Source of the DNA: Butyrivibrio fibrisolvens
GTDB lineage: Bacteria; Bacillota; Clostridia; Lachnospirales; Lachnospiraceae
Direction: 5' to 3'
Length of the DNA: 64,000 bases
NCBI RefSeq assembly: GCF_023206215.1
Contig: NZ_CP065800.1
Span: forward strand, 3,658,001 to 3,722,000
Positions 41,559 to 50,576 of this stretch are shown one piece after another. The position numbers were made by a program, and so were the translations under genes. Every line of letters begins with the position of its first letter. The stretch's first letter is position 1. The notes under the pieces were generated by a model. It saw nothing but the letters and a program-made list of their open reading frames with translations. It had not been told where the DNA came from and made no database searches.

Positions 41559-41855
41559 TCATTTCTGAACACTTTTTGAATCTCCTACAATTTTCTGCAG
41601 TTCTTTATAATATGCCAGATAACGATAGGCTGTTCTTCTGCTGACATCCCCCTCTGCCACAATCTCCATAAGAGTCATGCCACTCTCATACTTCAATATG
41701 AAATCATTGTATGCTGCCATCCAAGCTTCATCATGTTTTTTTCGACCACCGAAGTTACGCTTTCGAAGCTTTTCATTTTCCGCTTTAAGCTCGGCAACCT
41801 CTTTTTCTAATTCCTTTATTCTTTCAAGGGCTTCATCAAGAGTTGTAATCTTCAT
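41559..41855 (-). CDS. Small coiled-coil/HTH protein
   Basis: A 98-aa protein: residues 5-33 form a leucine-zipper-like coiled coil (LERIKELEKEVAELKAENEK) and residues about 57-85 resemble a recombinase-type HTH (MTLMEIVAEGDVSRRTAYRYL). No catalytic serine domain is present. A consensus promoter lies upstream. It could be a regulator left by a recombinase-bearing element, remnants of which lie just beyond. Confidence 0.68.
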   Translation of the reverse strand: MKITTLDEALERIKELEKEVAELKAENEKLRKRNFGGRKKHDEAWMAAYNDFILKYESGMTLMEIVAEGDVSRRTAYRYLAYYKELQKIVGDSKSVQK

Positions 41856-41881
41856 TTTGTGCCACCTCGCTTTCTGACACC

Positions 41882-41910
41882 ATTGTAATTCTGCACTGTG
41901 TCACTGTCAA
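41882..41910 (-). promoter_or_regulatory. Sigma-A promoter of the small HTH gene
   Basis: On the minus strand, TTGACA (41905-41910) and TACAAT (41882-41887) are exactly 17 nt apart. The leader is short (about 20 nt). Confidence 0.75.
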
Positions 41911-41932
41911 CTTGCTTTTTGGCACATGAAGG

Positions 41933-42016
41933 CGTATGGAGCATATCGAGAAGATCACTGTCTTCGCCAACCACTTCACCGTGGAATTCAAGTCCGGGAT
42001 CACAATCGAAATCTAA
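41933..42016 (+). pseudogene. C-terminal remnant of a serine site-specific recombinase
   Basis: 27 codons ending HIEKITVFANHFTVEFKSGI and ITIEI plus stop. The pattern I-EKI-V-F-V-FK-G-E-I is the usual tail of large serine recombinases. The rest of the gene is missing upstream, where the frame is closed by a TGA. It suggests a former integrative element. Confidence 0.62.
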
Positions 42017-42021
42017 GCATA

Positions 42022-42066
42022 AAAAGGCTCCTTGCCACTGAACCTAATCAGTAGCGAGGAGCCTTG
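42022..42066 (-). terminator. Terminator of the XRE-membrane regulator gene
   Basis: aaggctcc (42024 region) pairs with ggagcctt (42058 region), with the extension cactg / cagt inside. On the minus strand a T-run follows. It is 6 nt past the stop at 42073. Confidence 0.75.
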
Positions 42067-42072
42067 GTCTGC

Positions 42073-42687
42073 TTACTCTTCTTTTGTAAGAACTTTTCTC
42101 TGCCAGCTTCTTTTTCCACACTCCGGGCATTTCATATACCTTCTCCGTCCCATGTGCATAGCAAAATTTGTCTGCCAGTATGTAGGAACATATCTGTGGT
42201 GGCAATTCTGGCATTCATAGTATCCAGCCTTTTGCTCAATGCCCACGGCGATAAAAGCGACCGTAAAAATCATTATGAGAGCAAACACGATAAGTGCAAT
42301 TCGCGGCCAGACTGGCATCTCTATAAATGAAGCCACAAACACCATGACCAGTCCGGAAATGACGGCAGGAAACGCGATCCAGTATTCCGTCTTAAGCATC
42401 TGTCTGTTCTTTTCCTCAACCTCTCGCCTCATTGTCAGCAGGTTTTCTTCTGCCCGTTTGTCATATGCTTCTGCCATAATTCTTTCGCCCGACAGGAGTT
42501 CGTTGACGTTAATTTTCAGAAGTTCACACAGCTCCAACATAATCCCGGAATCTGGCATAGACTTTCCAGTCTCCCATTTTGATATCGCCCGGTCACTGAT
42601 TCCGAGCTTCTCGGCAAGGACTGCCTGAGTCATGCCCTGTTCCTTTCTGCAGGATGCTATGAATTTTCCAATTTTGATTTGATCCAT
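42073..42687 (-). CDS. XRE regulator with membrane helices and a zinc ribbon
   Basis: A 204-aa protein: an N-terminal Cro/C1-type HTH (about residues 6-60, TQAVLAEKLGISDRAISKWE), a coiled segment, two membrane helices (about 103-122 and 130-150) and a C-terminal zinc ribbon (CQNCHHRY and CPECGKRSW). This layout is common in Lachnospiraceae membrane-linked regulators. The ATG at 42687 follows AAAGGAGG by 8 nt. Targets unknown. Confidence 0.83.
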   Translation of the reverse strand: MDQIKIGKFIASCRKEQGMTQAVLAEKLGISDRAISKWETGKSMPDSGIMLELCELLKINVNELLSGERIMAEAYDKRAEENLLTMRREVEEKNRQMLKTEYWIAFPAVISGLVMVFVASFIEMPVWPRIALIVFALIMIFTVAFIAVGIEQKAGYYECQNCHHRYVPTYWQTNFAMHMGRRRYMKCPECGKRSWQRKVLTKEE

Positions 42688-42941
42688 ATCGGGCACCTCC
42701 TTTCATGACTCAAGCATAGCCGGTATCATCATATTTTTACACGAACCGTAGGTTGATTTCCTGCAACTCTACCGCTGGTTGAGTGCAGAAAAGCTCATTT
42801 TACTTTAACTTCGCATATACAGGAAGCTAATCATACATTTGCCCATTTTTATAAACAGCACTTTTCCATTATTACATTCATTCTTGTCACGCTTATCAAA
42901 CGTGAAATGCTCGAAAAAGTGCGTAAATTCAAGGATTTCTA

Positions 42942-44393
42942 TTAGTTCACTCTTGTGAGCAACACTACAGTCTCCACATGCACAGTGCAAGGAAACTGAT
43001 TTACTGCGCAGGCTCGCTCTATGCGATAGCCTGCTGCCTGAAGCTCTACAAGGTCTCTTTGAAGGCTTGTAGGCTTACAGGATACGTATACCATACGGTC
43101 TACGCCGTAGTCTATGATCTTCCTTAGAGCCTTAGGATGTATTCCATCGCGGGGAGGATCGAGTATTATGTAGTCAGGCTTTTCTTCAATCTCATCTAAT
43201 ACTTTGAGTACGTCACCTGCTATGAACTCGCAGTTATCAACGTTATTGCGCTTTGCATTAATCTTGGCAGCTTCAACGGCCTCTTCGATTATCTCTACGC
43301 CTATGACTTTATCGGCAACAGGAGACATAAGCTGAGATATAGTACCTGTTCCGCAGTAGAGATCATACAGGATATGTGCCTTGTCTCTGCCCTGTTCTTT
43401 CATTCCTTCTCTGACATAATCTCTTACTGTATCATAGAGTACCTCTGCAGACAGCGAATTGGTCTGAAAGAAGGAGAATGGAGTTATATCGAATTTAAGG
43501 CCCAGAAGCTCTTCTGTAAAGTGGTCCTGACCATAGATAATATCTGTGCCCTGGTCTACTACTGCATCTGAAAGGCTGTCGTTCTTAGTATGAAGAAAGC
43601 CCACTATCTCACCATCAAGATCAAGTGAAAGAAGTGCATCTTTAAGAGGATTAAGGTCATGCTCTTCCTGAGTGGTAGTTATAAGGTCTACAAGAATCTG
43701 GCCTGTCTTTCTTGCCTTACGTACCAGAAGGTGACGGAGGTATCCTTTCTTCTGCATTGTATGATAAAAAGTAACGGGTTCATTTGAAAGTGGTGCGTAC
43801 TTGTCAGCAAAGTAGTCAAGTACACATGTCAGTATCTTCCTGTAATCAGCATCAATGATCTGGCATCCCTTAACAGTCACTATATCATGCATACTTCCTC
43901 TTTTGTGCATACCAAGAGAAAGTGGGCCGTCCTTGACTTCATCACCGAAGGAAAATTCCATCTTGTTTCTGTATTCAAATCGTATAGGGCTCTTCTTGAT
44001 GCCATCCCATACAGGCTCTGTCTCCTGTCTTTTGAAGGCATCGGATAATAGCTTTTTGACCTGCTCTTCTTTAAGGGCAAGTTCCTGCTCGTAAGTCATA
44101 GACAGATAATGGCAGCTTCCGCATATGCCAAAATGCGGACATGGACTTTCGATAGCATCAGGAGCTTCTTCTAATACTTCTAAGAGCCTTGCTTCAAGTC
44201 TGTTCTTGCCGCTCTTAGTTACAATGCCTCGAACGCGCTGCCCGGGAAGGGTATTTTTGATAACACAGTTACCCTCCATCTTCTCATTTTCAACTGCATC
44301 ATCAGCTGATACTTTTATAAGATCACTGACAATTCCCTTGTTAGGGAAGTCGCGTCTTATAACTGTTCCTTCTATTATCTGCCTTTTTCTCAT
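42942..44393 (-). CDS. rlmD: 23S rRNA (uracil-5-)-methyltransferase RlmD/RlmCD type
   Basis: A 483-aa TRAM-SAM enzyme that forms m5U in 23S rRNA. An N-terminal TRAM domain precedes a [4Fe-4S] site (CPHFGICGSCHY; first Cys upstream). The methyltransferase half has SFFQTN, LYCGTGTISQ (SAM), DPPRDG and the VYVSCKPTSL catalytic Cys. The start has GGAG 7 nt upstream. Family members in Firmicutes methylate U747 and/or U1939. It stands alone. Confidence 0.9.
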   Translation of the reverse strand: MRKRQIIEGTVIRRDFPNKGIVSDLIKVSADDAVENEKMEGNCVIKNTLPGQRVRGIVTKSGKNRLEARLLEVLEEAPDAIESPCPHFGICGSCHYLSMTYEQELALKEEQVKKLLSDAFKRQETEPVWDGIKKSPIRFEYRNKMEFSFGDEVKDGPLSLGMHKRGSMHDIVTVKGCQIIDADYRKILTCVLDYFADKYAPLSNEPVTFYHTMQKKGYLRHLLVRKARKTGQILVDLITTTQEEHDLNPLKDALLSLDLDGEIVGFLHTKNDSLSDAVVDQGTDIIYGQDHFTEELLGLKFDITPFSFFQTNSLSAEVLYDTVRDYVREGMKEQGRDKAHILYDLYCGTGTISQLMSPVADKVIGVEIIEEAVEAAKINAKRNNVDNCEFIAGDVLKVLDEIEEKPDYIILDPPRDGIHPKALRKIIDYGVDRMVYVSCKPTSLQRDLVELQAAGYRIERACAVNQFPCTVHVETVVLLTRVN

Positions 44394-44571
44394 TATAAAT
44401 CTCCAATTACAAACTTATTACTAAGAGTATTGTCCACACTCTTAGTGTAAAAACATATCTATCTTATCAGTATACATTAACTATCCGCATCTTTAACCAT
44501 GTTTATCTTATCAATATACATTAGCAATCAGCATTACTGTCAATGCACTTTAACCAACAGCGCCATGCCCC

Positions 44572-44612
44572 AAAAACGGGAGCAGCCGCCCCCCAGGGCT
44601 CACTGCTCCCGT
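44572..44612 (-). terminator. Terminator of the small Asp-rich membrane protein gene
   Basis: acgggagcag (44576-44585) pairs perfectly with ctgctcccgt (44603-44612), and on the minus strand five T's follow. It is the last of three hairpins after the gene at 44686. Confidence 0.85.
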
Positions 44613-44629
44613 CAATATTTCTATTATTG

Positions 44630-44684
44630 GACGTCGACATCGAAGATGTCGCCGTCTAGCGTTTCAACACTCGTGTTGAAGCGC
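44630..44684. repeat. Two adjacent perfect-type hairpins
   Basis: gacgtcgacatc / gatgtcgccgtc (44630-44656, loop 3 nt) and gcgtttcaacac / gtgttgaagcgc (44659-44684, loop 2 nt), each with one mismatch. They sit between the gene stop and the terminator, and could be RNA-processing or stability elements or short mobile palindromes. Confidence 0.7.
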
Positions 44685-44685
44685 C

Positions 44686-44973
44686 TTATACATTGCTAGC
44701 CTCATTAGCGGCTTTAGCTGCTGCCTTTACAGCGATTGGGTCAAGATCATCATCAAAATCATAATCATCGTCCCAATCATCATCAAAATCGTCATCATAA
44801 ACAGGTGTCAGATAACGATATACACAATATGCTATTGCAGCCACAGCAGCAATAACACCTATAAGTGCAAGAATCCAGAGAATAGTCTTTGGAAACTTGT
44901 CTTCCTTTTCTTCCTTGTGTCCTAATAGTTCATTGAGCTTTTTAAGTTCCAATACTTCATCAAGTCTATCCAT
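44686..44973 (-). CDS. Small membrane protein with an Asp-rich segment
   Basis: A 95-aa protein with a charged N-terminus, one membrane helix (about residues 31-53) and an extreme acidic stretch (VYDDDFDDDWDDDYDFDDDL), then an Ala/Val tail. The pattern may bind cations or basic proteins. It is conserved-looking and lies 90 nt downstream of pcrA, possibly in the same transcript. Confidence 0.68.
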   Translation of the reverse strand: MDRLDEVLELKKLNELLGHKEEKEDKFPKTILWILALIGVIAAVAAIAYCVYRYLTPVYDDDFDDDWDDDYDFDDDLDPIAVKAAAKAANEASNV

Positions 44974-45064
44974 ATGCGACCCCTTTCATAATAACATTAT
45001 ATAGTATTGCAAAGGACCTACTACGTTATATTGTACCACAAAGTTACGTGCTTGTTCTTACTCT

Positions 45065-47653
45065 TCAAAGCTTTTTTAATTTTGCAAAGGCTGCAAACAT
45101 TATCTTCTGCCCTGCATCATCAAACTCAACCGTAACCTTATAATCGCGAGCTCCATCTTCTATGCTTTTTACAACGCCTTCGCCGTACTTGATATGGCTT
45201 ACTCTGTCGCCTTCTTTATAATCAAGTGATGAAGGCTTCTGAAGGCCTTTAGAGATACCGTTAAGGCTTCCCTTGCCGGCGCTCTTATGAGATGAGGCAG
45301 CTCCTGCTATAAAGGGCTTGGAGACAGGTGTTCTTGCCGCAGGCTTTCTGCCGATAGTCGCCTTGGGCTTACCTACAGGGCCGTATATACTGCTGCCGGG
45401 AACATGATCTATTTTCTCAGAAGATCTGTCATTGGCATTACTCTTGAATCCGCCAAGCCTTGAACTGGTATTGGCAGCGCTGTTATAAGCACTTCCTGAG
45501 CTGAAATTCTTGTGACCATAGGATCTGTCTGCATAATCAGCTCTAGTATATGATGAACCCGAATATCCACTGGAGTTGCCAAAGGTCCTGCGGGTATTAT
45601 TACCTCTAGAACTTGGCATATATGCATCAGCATCATAGTCGTAGTCATCATCATCTTCTATTGTATCGCCGCCTTCAAAGAGGAATGAAGGCATCACGCT
45701 CGATCCTGACCTGTCCAGAAGTCTCTCCGGTATCTCATCTACAAATCTGCTGACAGCAAGAGATTCAAATGATCCCCTGACCATACGTCTATGAGCACAG
45801 GATATAGTCAGCTCTTTTTTGGCTCTTGTGATTCCGACATAGGCAAGACGTCTTTCTTCTTCCATAGCCATAGGATCGGAATCCTCTGCATTGATAGTCA
45901 TATAACTTGGGAACGTACCCTCTTCAAGCCCGGCAAGGTATACGTGCTCAAATTCAAGTCCCTTTGCAGAGTGAAGTGTCATAAGAAGGACTCTCTCATC
46001 ACCTTCTGCAACATTATCTATATCTGCTACAAGAGCTACGTCTTCAAGGAATCCTGACAAAGTAGGCTCATCAGCTTTTTCCTCATAGGATATGACTTTA
46101 CCTATAAGTTCCTGAACGTTCTGTCTTCTGTCATTGTCCTGGCTTCCATTGTTCTCATCATCTTCTTCAAGGCTCTTAAGGTATTCCTCGAAGTCAGTGA
46201 CATCTATTACATCATGTATGAGTTCTTCAAGACTCATCATCTTCTGCTTGGCCCTGAATGCCTTGATCATAAGATCAAAGTCATGGAGCTTGTCTACAGT
46301 CTTACCTGTGATGAACTCGTTTGCATGAGCGATGGCATCGTAGAAATTCATATCATGTGTGCCTGCATAATCAGCAATCTTATTAAGAGTTGTAGCACCT
46401 ATTCCTCTCTTGGGAATATTTATGATACGACGAACAGCAAGTTCATCGCTTCCATTATCGATTGTCTTAAGGTATGCCAGAAGGTCCTTGATCTCACGTC
46501 TTGCATAGAAGTTGGTACCGCCTACAACATTGTAAGGGATACCATACATTACAAATCGCTCTTCTATAAGTCTTGACTGGGCATTTGTTCTGTACAGAAC
46601 TGCAGTCTCAGAGTAGGAGAGCTTGCCCTGTCTCTTTTTATTAGAGATGTCATCAGCAATAAAATTGGCTTCTTCCGGTGCCTGTTCGAACTCACAGAAT
46701 CTCACTTTAGAGCCTTCACCCTCATCAGTCCAAAGCGCCTTTTCTTTTCTGCTTCTGTTATGTTTGATAACAGTATTGGCAGCATCAAGGATGTTCTGAG
46801 TAGAGCGGTAGTTCTGCTCGAGCTTTATTACTGTTGCATCCGGATAGTTCTTTTCAAAATCAAGAATATTCCTGATGTTGGCGCCTCTAAAACGATAGAT
46901 TGACTGGTCATCATCACCTACAACGCACAGATTCTTGTATCTGTCTGCAAGGAGTCTTATAAGCTCAAACTGGGCATTATTGGTATCCTGATACTCATCG
47001 ACCATAATATACTTGAATCGTTCCTGATAGTTTTCAAGTACATCTTTATTCTCACGAAAAAGAATTACGGTATTCATGATAAGATCATCGAAATCCATCG
47101 CATTATTCTTCTTCAGAGATATCTGGTACTCCTGATAAGCTTTTGCGATCTTCTGCTTCTGGAAATCATTACCGCTTGAAAGTGTATATGAGTTAGCTGT
47201 TACAAGATTGTCCTTACATTTCGAGATCGTGTTCTGAATCTGTCTAAGCTTTAAGTCTCTTGTTTCAAGATTGTACTGCTTGACTATATTTTTTAGCACA
47301 GATTTAGAGTCATCACTGTCATAGATCGTGAAGTTATTGGAATATCCAAGTCTGTCTGCATATCTTCTAAGGATCCTTACACAGGTAGAATGGAAGGTTG
47401 TGACCCAGATACTCTCTGAACCAAATCCTACTATCTTGTCAACACGCTCGCGCATCTCTCCTGCTGCCTTGTTGGTGAAAGTAATAGCCATGATATTCCA
47501 TGGATTGACTCCGCATTCATCTATAAGGTAAGCAACTCTGTGTGTCAGTACTCTTGTCTTACCTGATCCGGCACCTGCCAATATCAGGACAGGACCTTCA
47601 GTCTGAAGTACTGCTTTTTTTTGTTCAACGTTAAGTGTATCGTAAATACTCAA
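45065..47653 (-). CDS. pcrA: ATP-dependent DNA helicase PcrA/UvrD
   Basis: An 862-aa superfamily 1A helicase that unwinds DNA 3' to 5' in repair and rolling-circle replication. Walker A GAGSGKTRVL (about residue 27), DEYQDTN (about 220), QNYRST, and LMTLHSAKGLEFEHV mark motifs I, II, IV and V. The Ser/Gly/Asn-rich linker and C-terminal tudor-like domain (GDRVSHIKYGEGVV) are those of PcrA. It begins 7 nt before the DUF1836 gene ends, suggesting an operon. Confidence 0.95.
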   Translation of the reverse strand: MSIYDTLNVEQKKAVLQTEGPVLILAGAGSGKTRVLTHRVAYLIDECGVNPWNIMAITFTNKAAGEMRERVDKIVGFGSESIWVTTFHSTCVRILRRYADRLGYSNNFTIYDSDDSKSVLKNIVKQYNLETRDLKLRQIQNTISKCKDNLVTANSYTLSSGNDFQKQKIAKAYQEYQISLKKNNAMDFDDLIMNTVILFRENKDVLENYQERFKYIMVDEYQDTNNAQFELIRLLADRYKNLCVVGDDDQSIYRFRGANIRNILDFEKNYPDATVIKLEQNYRSTQNILDAANTVIKHNRSRKEKALWTDEGEGSKVRFCEFEQAPEEANFIADDISNKKRQGKLSYSETAVLYRTNAQSRLIEERFVMYGIPYNVVGGTNFYARREIKDLLAYLKTIDNGSDELAVRRIINIPKRGIGATTLNKIADYAGTHDMNFYDAIAHANEFITGKTVDKLHDFDLMIKAFRAKQKMMSLEELIHDVIDVTDFEEYLKSLEEDDENNGSQDNDRRQNVQELIGKVISYEEKADEPTLSGFLEDVALVADIDNVAEGDERVLLMTLHSAKGLEFEHVYLAGLEEGTFPSYMTINAEDSDPMAMEEERRLAYVGITRAKKELTISCAHRRMVRGSFESLAVSRFVDEIPERLLDRSGSSVMPSFLFEGGDTIEDDDDYDYDADAYMPSSRGNNTRRTFGNSSGYSGSSYTRADYADRSYGHKNFSSGSAYNSAANTSSRLGGFKSNANDRSSEKIDHVPGSSIYGPVGKPKATIGRKPAARTPVSKPFIAGAASSHKSAGKGSLNGISKGLQKPSSLDYKEGDRVSHIKYGEGVVKSIEDGARDYKVTVEFDDAGQKIMFAAFAKLKKL

Positions 47654-47659
47654 GAGAGT

Positions 47660-48367
47660 TTATTCCTTTCCTTTCTTTAAAGCCGCTTTGGCAGCTGCCT
47701 TCTTGGCTTTTGCCGCTTCCTTTGCGGCACGCTTTTCTTCCTTTAACTGTTCTTTGGATTTGTTCTTGCCGGATTTCTCATCAATTCCGTCAATCACCTT
47801 TTCTATTATCAGCTTTTTGACATATACATCGTAGGCAAGGAGACTTAAGAAAGCAAAGAGCTTCATCTCATCCTTATCTGCGTCTTCTGCATCTTCAAAA
47901 AGGCTGTTGGCTATATCAGCCTTTTTCAAAAGATCTTCCTTAAGAGGATCAACCTCTTTTTCCTCAATATCAAATATTGTCTGATAGATCTCAGACAATG
48001 TCAGACCATCTGTATCACTTATATGAAATCTCTTCTTAAGAGGATCAAGGAGCGTCTGAACATCACTTATTGAAAGAACTGTTTTGAAATAGTATATAAA
48101 TATCAAAAGAATCAGATGATCCTTGGAATACTTCTTCCTTATGGGAGGGGGAAGCAGATCATTCTTGGCATAATTATTGATCATGGTCTTGGTAAGGATC
48201 TTGTCTTCACCGGGATATCGGGTAGTCTTATGAAGCCTTTCATCCATAAAAGTGGTAAGCTGATCCATATACAAATCCATATTCGGGATATCCGAAAGCT
48301 GTACATTTTCTATACGGTCAAGGCTGTCAATTATGCTGTTGATCAGATCATCTGTATTAATTGTCAT
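47660..48367 (-). CDS. DUF1836 domain protein
   Basis: A 235-aa protein with the DUF1836 core (about residues 45-150: KTMINNYAKNDLLPPPIRKKYSKDH, then a helix-rich domain), which resembles a MerR/HTH-type fold. The last 40 residues are an Ala/Lys helix of low complexity. No function is established. It sits between recN and pcrA, with 10 nt and 6 nt gaps. Confidence 0.82.
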   Translation of the reverse strand: MTINTDDLINSIIDSLDRIENVQLSDIPNMDLYMDQLTTFMDERLHKTTRYPGEDKILTKTMINNYAKNDLLPPPIRKKYSKDHLILLIFIYYFKTVLSISDVQTLLDPLKKRFHISDTDGLTLSEIYQTIFDIEEKEVDPLKEDLLKKADIANSLFEDAEDADKDEMKLFAFLSLLAYDVYVKKLIIEKVIDGIDEKSGKNKSKEQLKEEKRAAKEAAKAKKAAAKAALKKGKE

Positions 48368-48377
48368 GGGTGTCCTT

Positions 48378-50063
48378 TCATACCTTAGTTTTAAGTGCCT
48401 TATTTCTCATCTCTCTTGCATTCTGTCTTACAGCATCCGTCACTTCTCCGGCGCCGAGCATGCGGCCGAGTTCGTCAATGCTCTCATCATCTGAAAGCCT
48501 GCTGATACTTGTGATAGTACGGCTGTCAGACAGACCCTTTTGAATCAGGAAGTGTCTGTCATACATTGCTGCAATCTGAGGAAGATGTGTGATGCATATT
48601 ATCTGATGGCTTGCCGCAAGCTTTCCAAGCTTCTCAGAAACCTTCCAGGCTGTAACACCGCTAATACCGGTATCTATCTCATCGAATATAAGAGAAGCTA
48701 TATCATCCTGATCTGCAAATACTGTCTTAAGTGCCAGCATGATTCTTGATAGTTCACCGCCACTTGCTATCTCAGAAAGTGATCTTAACTGTTCGCCCGG
48801 ATTAGTAGATATCATAAATACAACTTCATCATATCCTGATGATGTAATATGCTCTTCATCCGGAATAACATCTATTCTAAACTGTACATCAAGGAAATTG
48901 AGATCTATAAGAGCCTGCTTCATCTGGCTTGCAAGTTCCCTGGCATTCTTTTTTCTGATTTCGGATATCTTCCCACAGATCTTTTTGGCTTCTTCAAGGC
49001 AATCTCCAAGTTCTTTTTGAAGCCTTGCTCTTTCTTCTTCAAGATTAGATAGGATATCAAGCTGCTTTTGCTTTTCATCAGCATACTTTAAGATATCGCC
49101 TATACTATTACCATATTTATCCTTCAGATGATTGATAAGGTCCAGTCTGTCTTCTGTATTTTTAAATTCTTCGTCGTCAAATTCAAGATCCGACAGATAA
49201 GCTGACAGGCTGTGTCCAAGGTCTGTCATGAGATTATCGATATCTCCCAGCTGATCTGTAACTTCTTTGACGCTCTCATCATATGCACTTACAGCTATAA
49301 GCTTTTGAAGTGCACCGGAGATTGCGTCTGATGCACTCTCTCCTTCTTCTCCAAAAAGAAGCTGCCTTGCTTCTCCTGCAGCCTCTGTAATCTTAAGGCT
49401 ATTGGCCATACGACGATATCTTGTTTCAAGCTCTTCATCCTCGCCTTCCTTAAGATCAGCGCCCTGGATCTCTTCAAGTTCGAACATAGCAAGATCCTGC
49501 TCACGTTTTCTGGTAGCTTCATCTATGTCAGTTTCTTCAAGTTTTGCTTTTATCTTTTCATGCAGGCTCCAGACTTCTTTTAACTTTTTCTTATGTTCTA
49601 GAACTTTGTCACCGGCAAAACTATCCAGTATTTCAAGATGTTTTTTATTCTGAAGAAGGGTCTGATTATCATTCTGACCATGAATATTGATAAGAAGTTC
49701 GCCAAGCAGGCGTAGCTGGCGAACTGTGACATTCTCTCCTCCGACCTTACAGATACTACGGCCGTCCATTATCTTACGACTCAGGATCACAGTTCCATCC
49801 TCTTCTATAGGAAGATCCATCTCTTTGATCCTTGACTTGGTTATCTCGTTATCAACAAAAAAAGTCAGCTCTACAAGTGCATAATCTGCACCTGTTCTTA
49901 TAAGATCCTTGTCTGCCTTACTCCCCAATGCAAGGTTAACAGATCCGATAAGGACCGACTTTCCGGCTCCTGTCTCACCTGTAAGTACATTGAGCCCTTC
50001 TCCAAATTCTATTTCCTGCTCTTTGATAAGTGCAAGATCTTTGACATGTAATGAATATAGCAT
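48378..50063 (-). CDS. recN: DNA repair protein RecN
   Basis: A 561-aa SMC-like ATPase involved in double-strand break repair. Walker A GETGAGKSVL (about residue 29), central coiled coil, signature SGGELSRIMLA (about 455) and Walker B ASLIFDEIDTGISG (about 480) are present. Size and order are standard. It lies 43 nt downstream of argR. Confidence 0.95.
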   Translation of the reverse strand: MLYSLHVKDLALIKEQEIEFGEGLNVLTGETGAGKSVLIGSVNLALGSKADKDLIRTGADYALVELTFFVDNEITKSRIKEMDLPIEEDGTVILSRKIMDGRSICKVGGENVTVRQLRLLGELLINIHGQNDNQTLLQNKKHLEILDSFAGDKVLEHKKKLKEVWSLHEKIKAKLEETDIDEATRKREQDLAMFELEEIQGADLKEGEDEELETRYRRMANSLKITEAAGEARQLLFGEEGESASDAISGALQKLIAVSAYDESVKEVTDQLGDIDNLMTDLGHSLSAYLSDLEFDDEEFKNTEDRLDLINHLKDKYGNSIGDILKYADEKQKQLDILSNLEEERARLQKELGDCLEEAKKICGKISEIRKKNARELASQMKQALIDLNFLDVQFRIDVIPDEEHITSSGYDEVVFMISTNPGEQLRSLSEIASGGELSRIMLALKTVFADQDDIASLIFDEIDTGISGVTAWKVSEKLGKLAASHQIICITHLPQIAAMYDRHFLIQKGLSDSRTITSISRLSDDESIDELGRMLGAGEVTDAVRQNAREMRNKALKTKV

Positions 50064-50106
50064 TTATTCCCCCAAAAGCTTCTATAAGCGCTTCATGTGT
50101 CAGATA

Positions 50107-50553
50107 TCAGAGCATCTCTCTGATTCTGTCAATAACTTCCTGTACATCCTCTTCTGTTCTGATTGCAGCAAAGATAGTATCATCACCTGCAATGCAGCCT
50201 ATTATCTGTGAAAGATGCAGAGCATCCAGTGCTGCTGCAACTGCCATTGCCATACCTGATACGGTTCTAAGTACCAGCATATTGCCAGCCTTGTCCATAG
50301 ATACAAATCCGCTCTGAAGGACTTTGATATACTTGTCCTGGAGTTCTTCATCATTGTGATCCATAACACGGTACTTCTGGCGTCCATCACCGGTCTGAAC
50401 CTTAGTAAGGCGCAGTTCTCTTATATCTCTGGATACTGTAGCCTGAGTTACGTCGTATCCGTCCTTTTTAAGAAGGTCTGCAAGCTGTTCCTGAGTCTCT
50501 ACTTCATTATTCTCAATTAGTTCTATTATTTTACTGTGTCTGTTTTTTTTCAT
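50107..50553 (-). CDS. argR: Arginine repressor ArgR
   Basis: A 148-aa winged-helix regulator that represses arginine synthesis genes when bound to L-arginine. The N-terminal HTH (ETQEQLADLLKKDGYDVTQA) and C-terminal hexamer/Arg-binding part (GCIAGDDTIFAA) are typical. GGGGG lies before the start. The recN neighbour is the usual arrangement in Firmicutes. Confidence 0.95.
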   Translation of the reverse strand: MKKNRHSKIIELIENNEVETQEQLADLLKKDGYDVTQATVSRDIRELRLTKVQTGDGRQKYRVMDHNDEELQDKYIKVLQSGFVSMDKAGNMLVLRTVSGMAMAVAAALDALHLSQIIGCIAGDDTIFAAIRTEEDVQEVIDRIREML

Positions 50554-50576
50554 GTCCCCCCCTGTCTAAGGTTATT

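Noticed and set aside
42805..42990. 61-codon minus-strand frame after rlmD
   Set aside because: It overlaps the rlmD 3' end in another frame and has no start signal.
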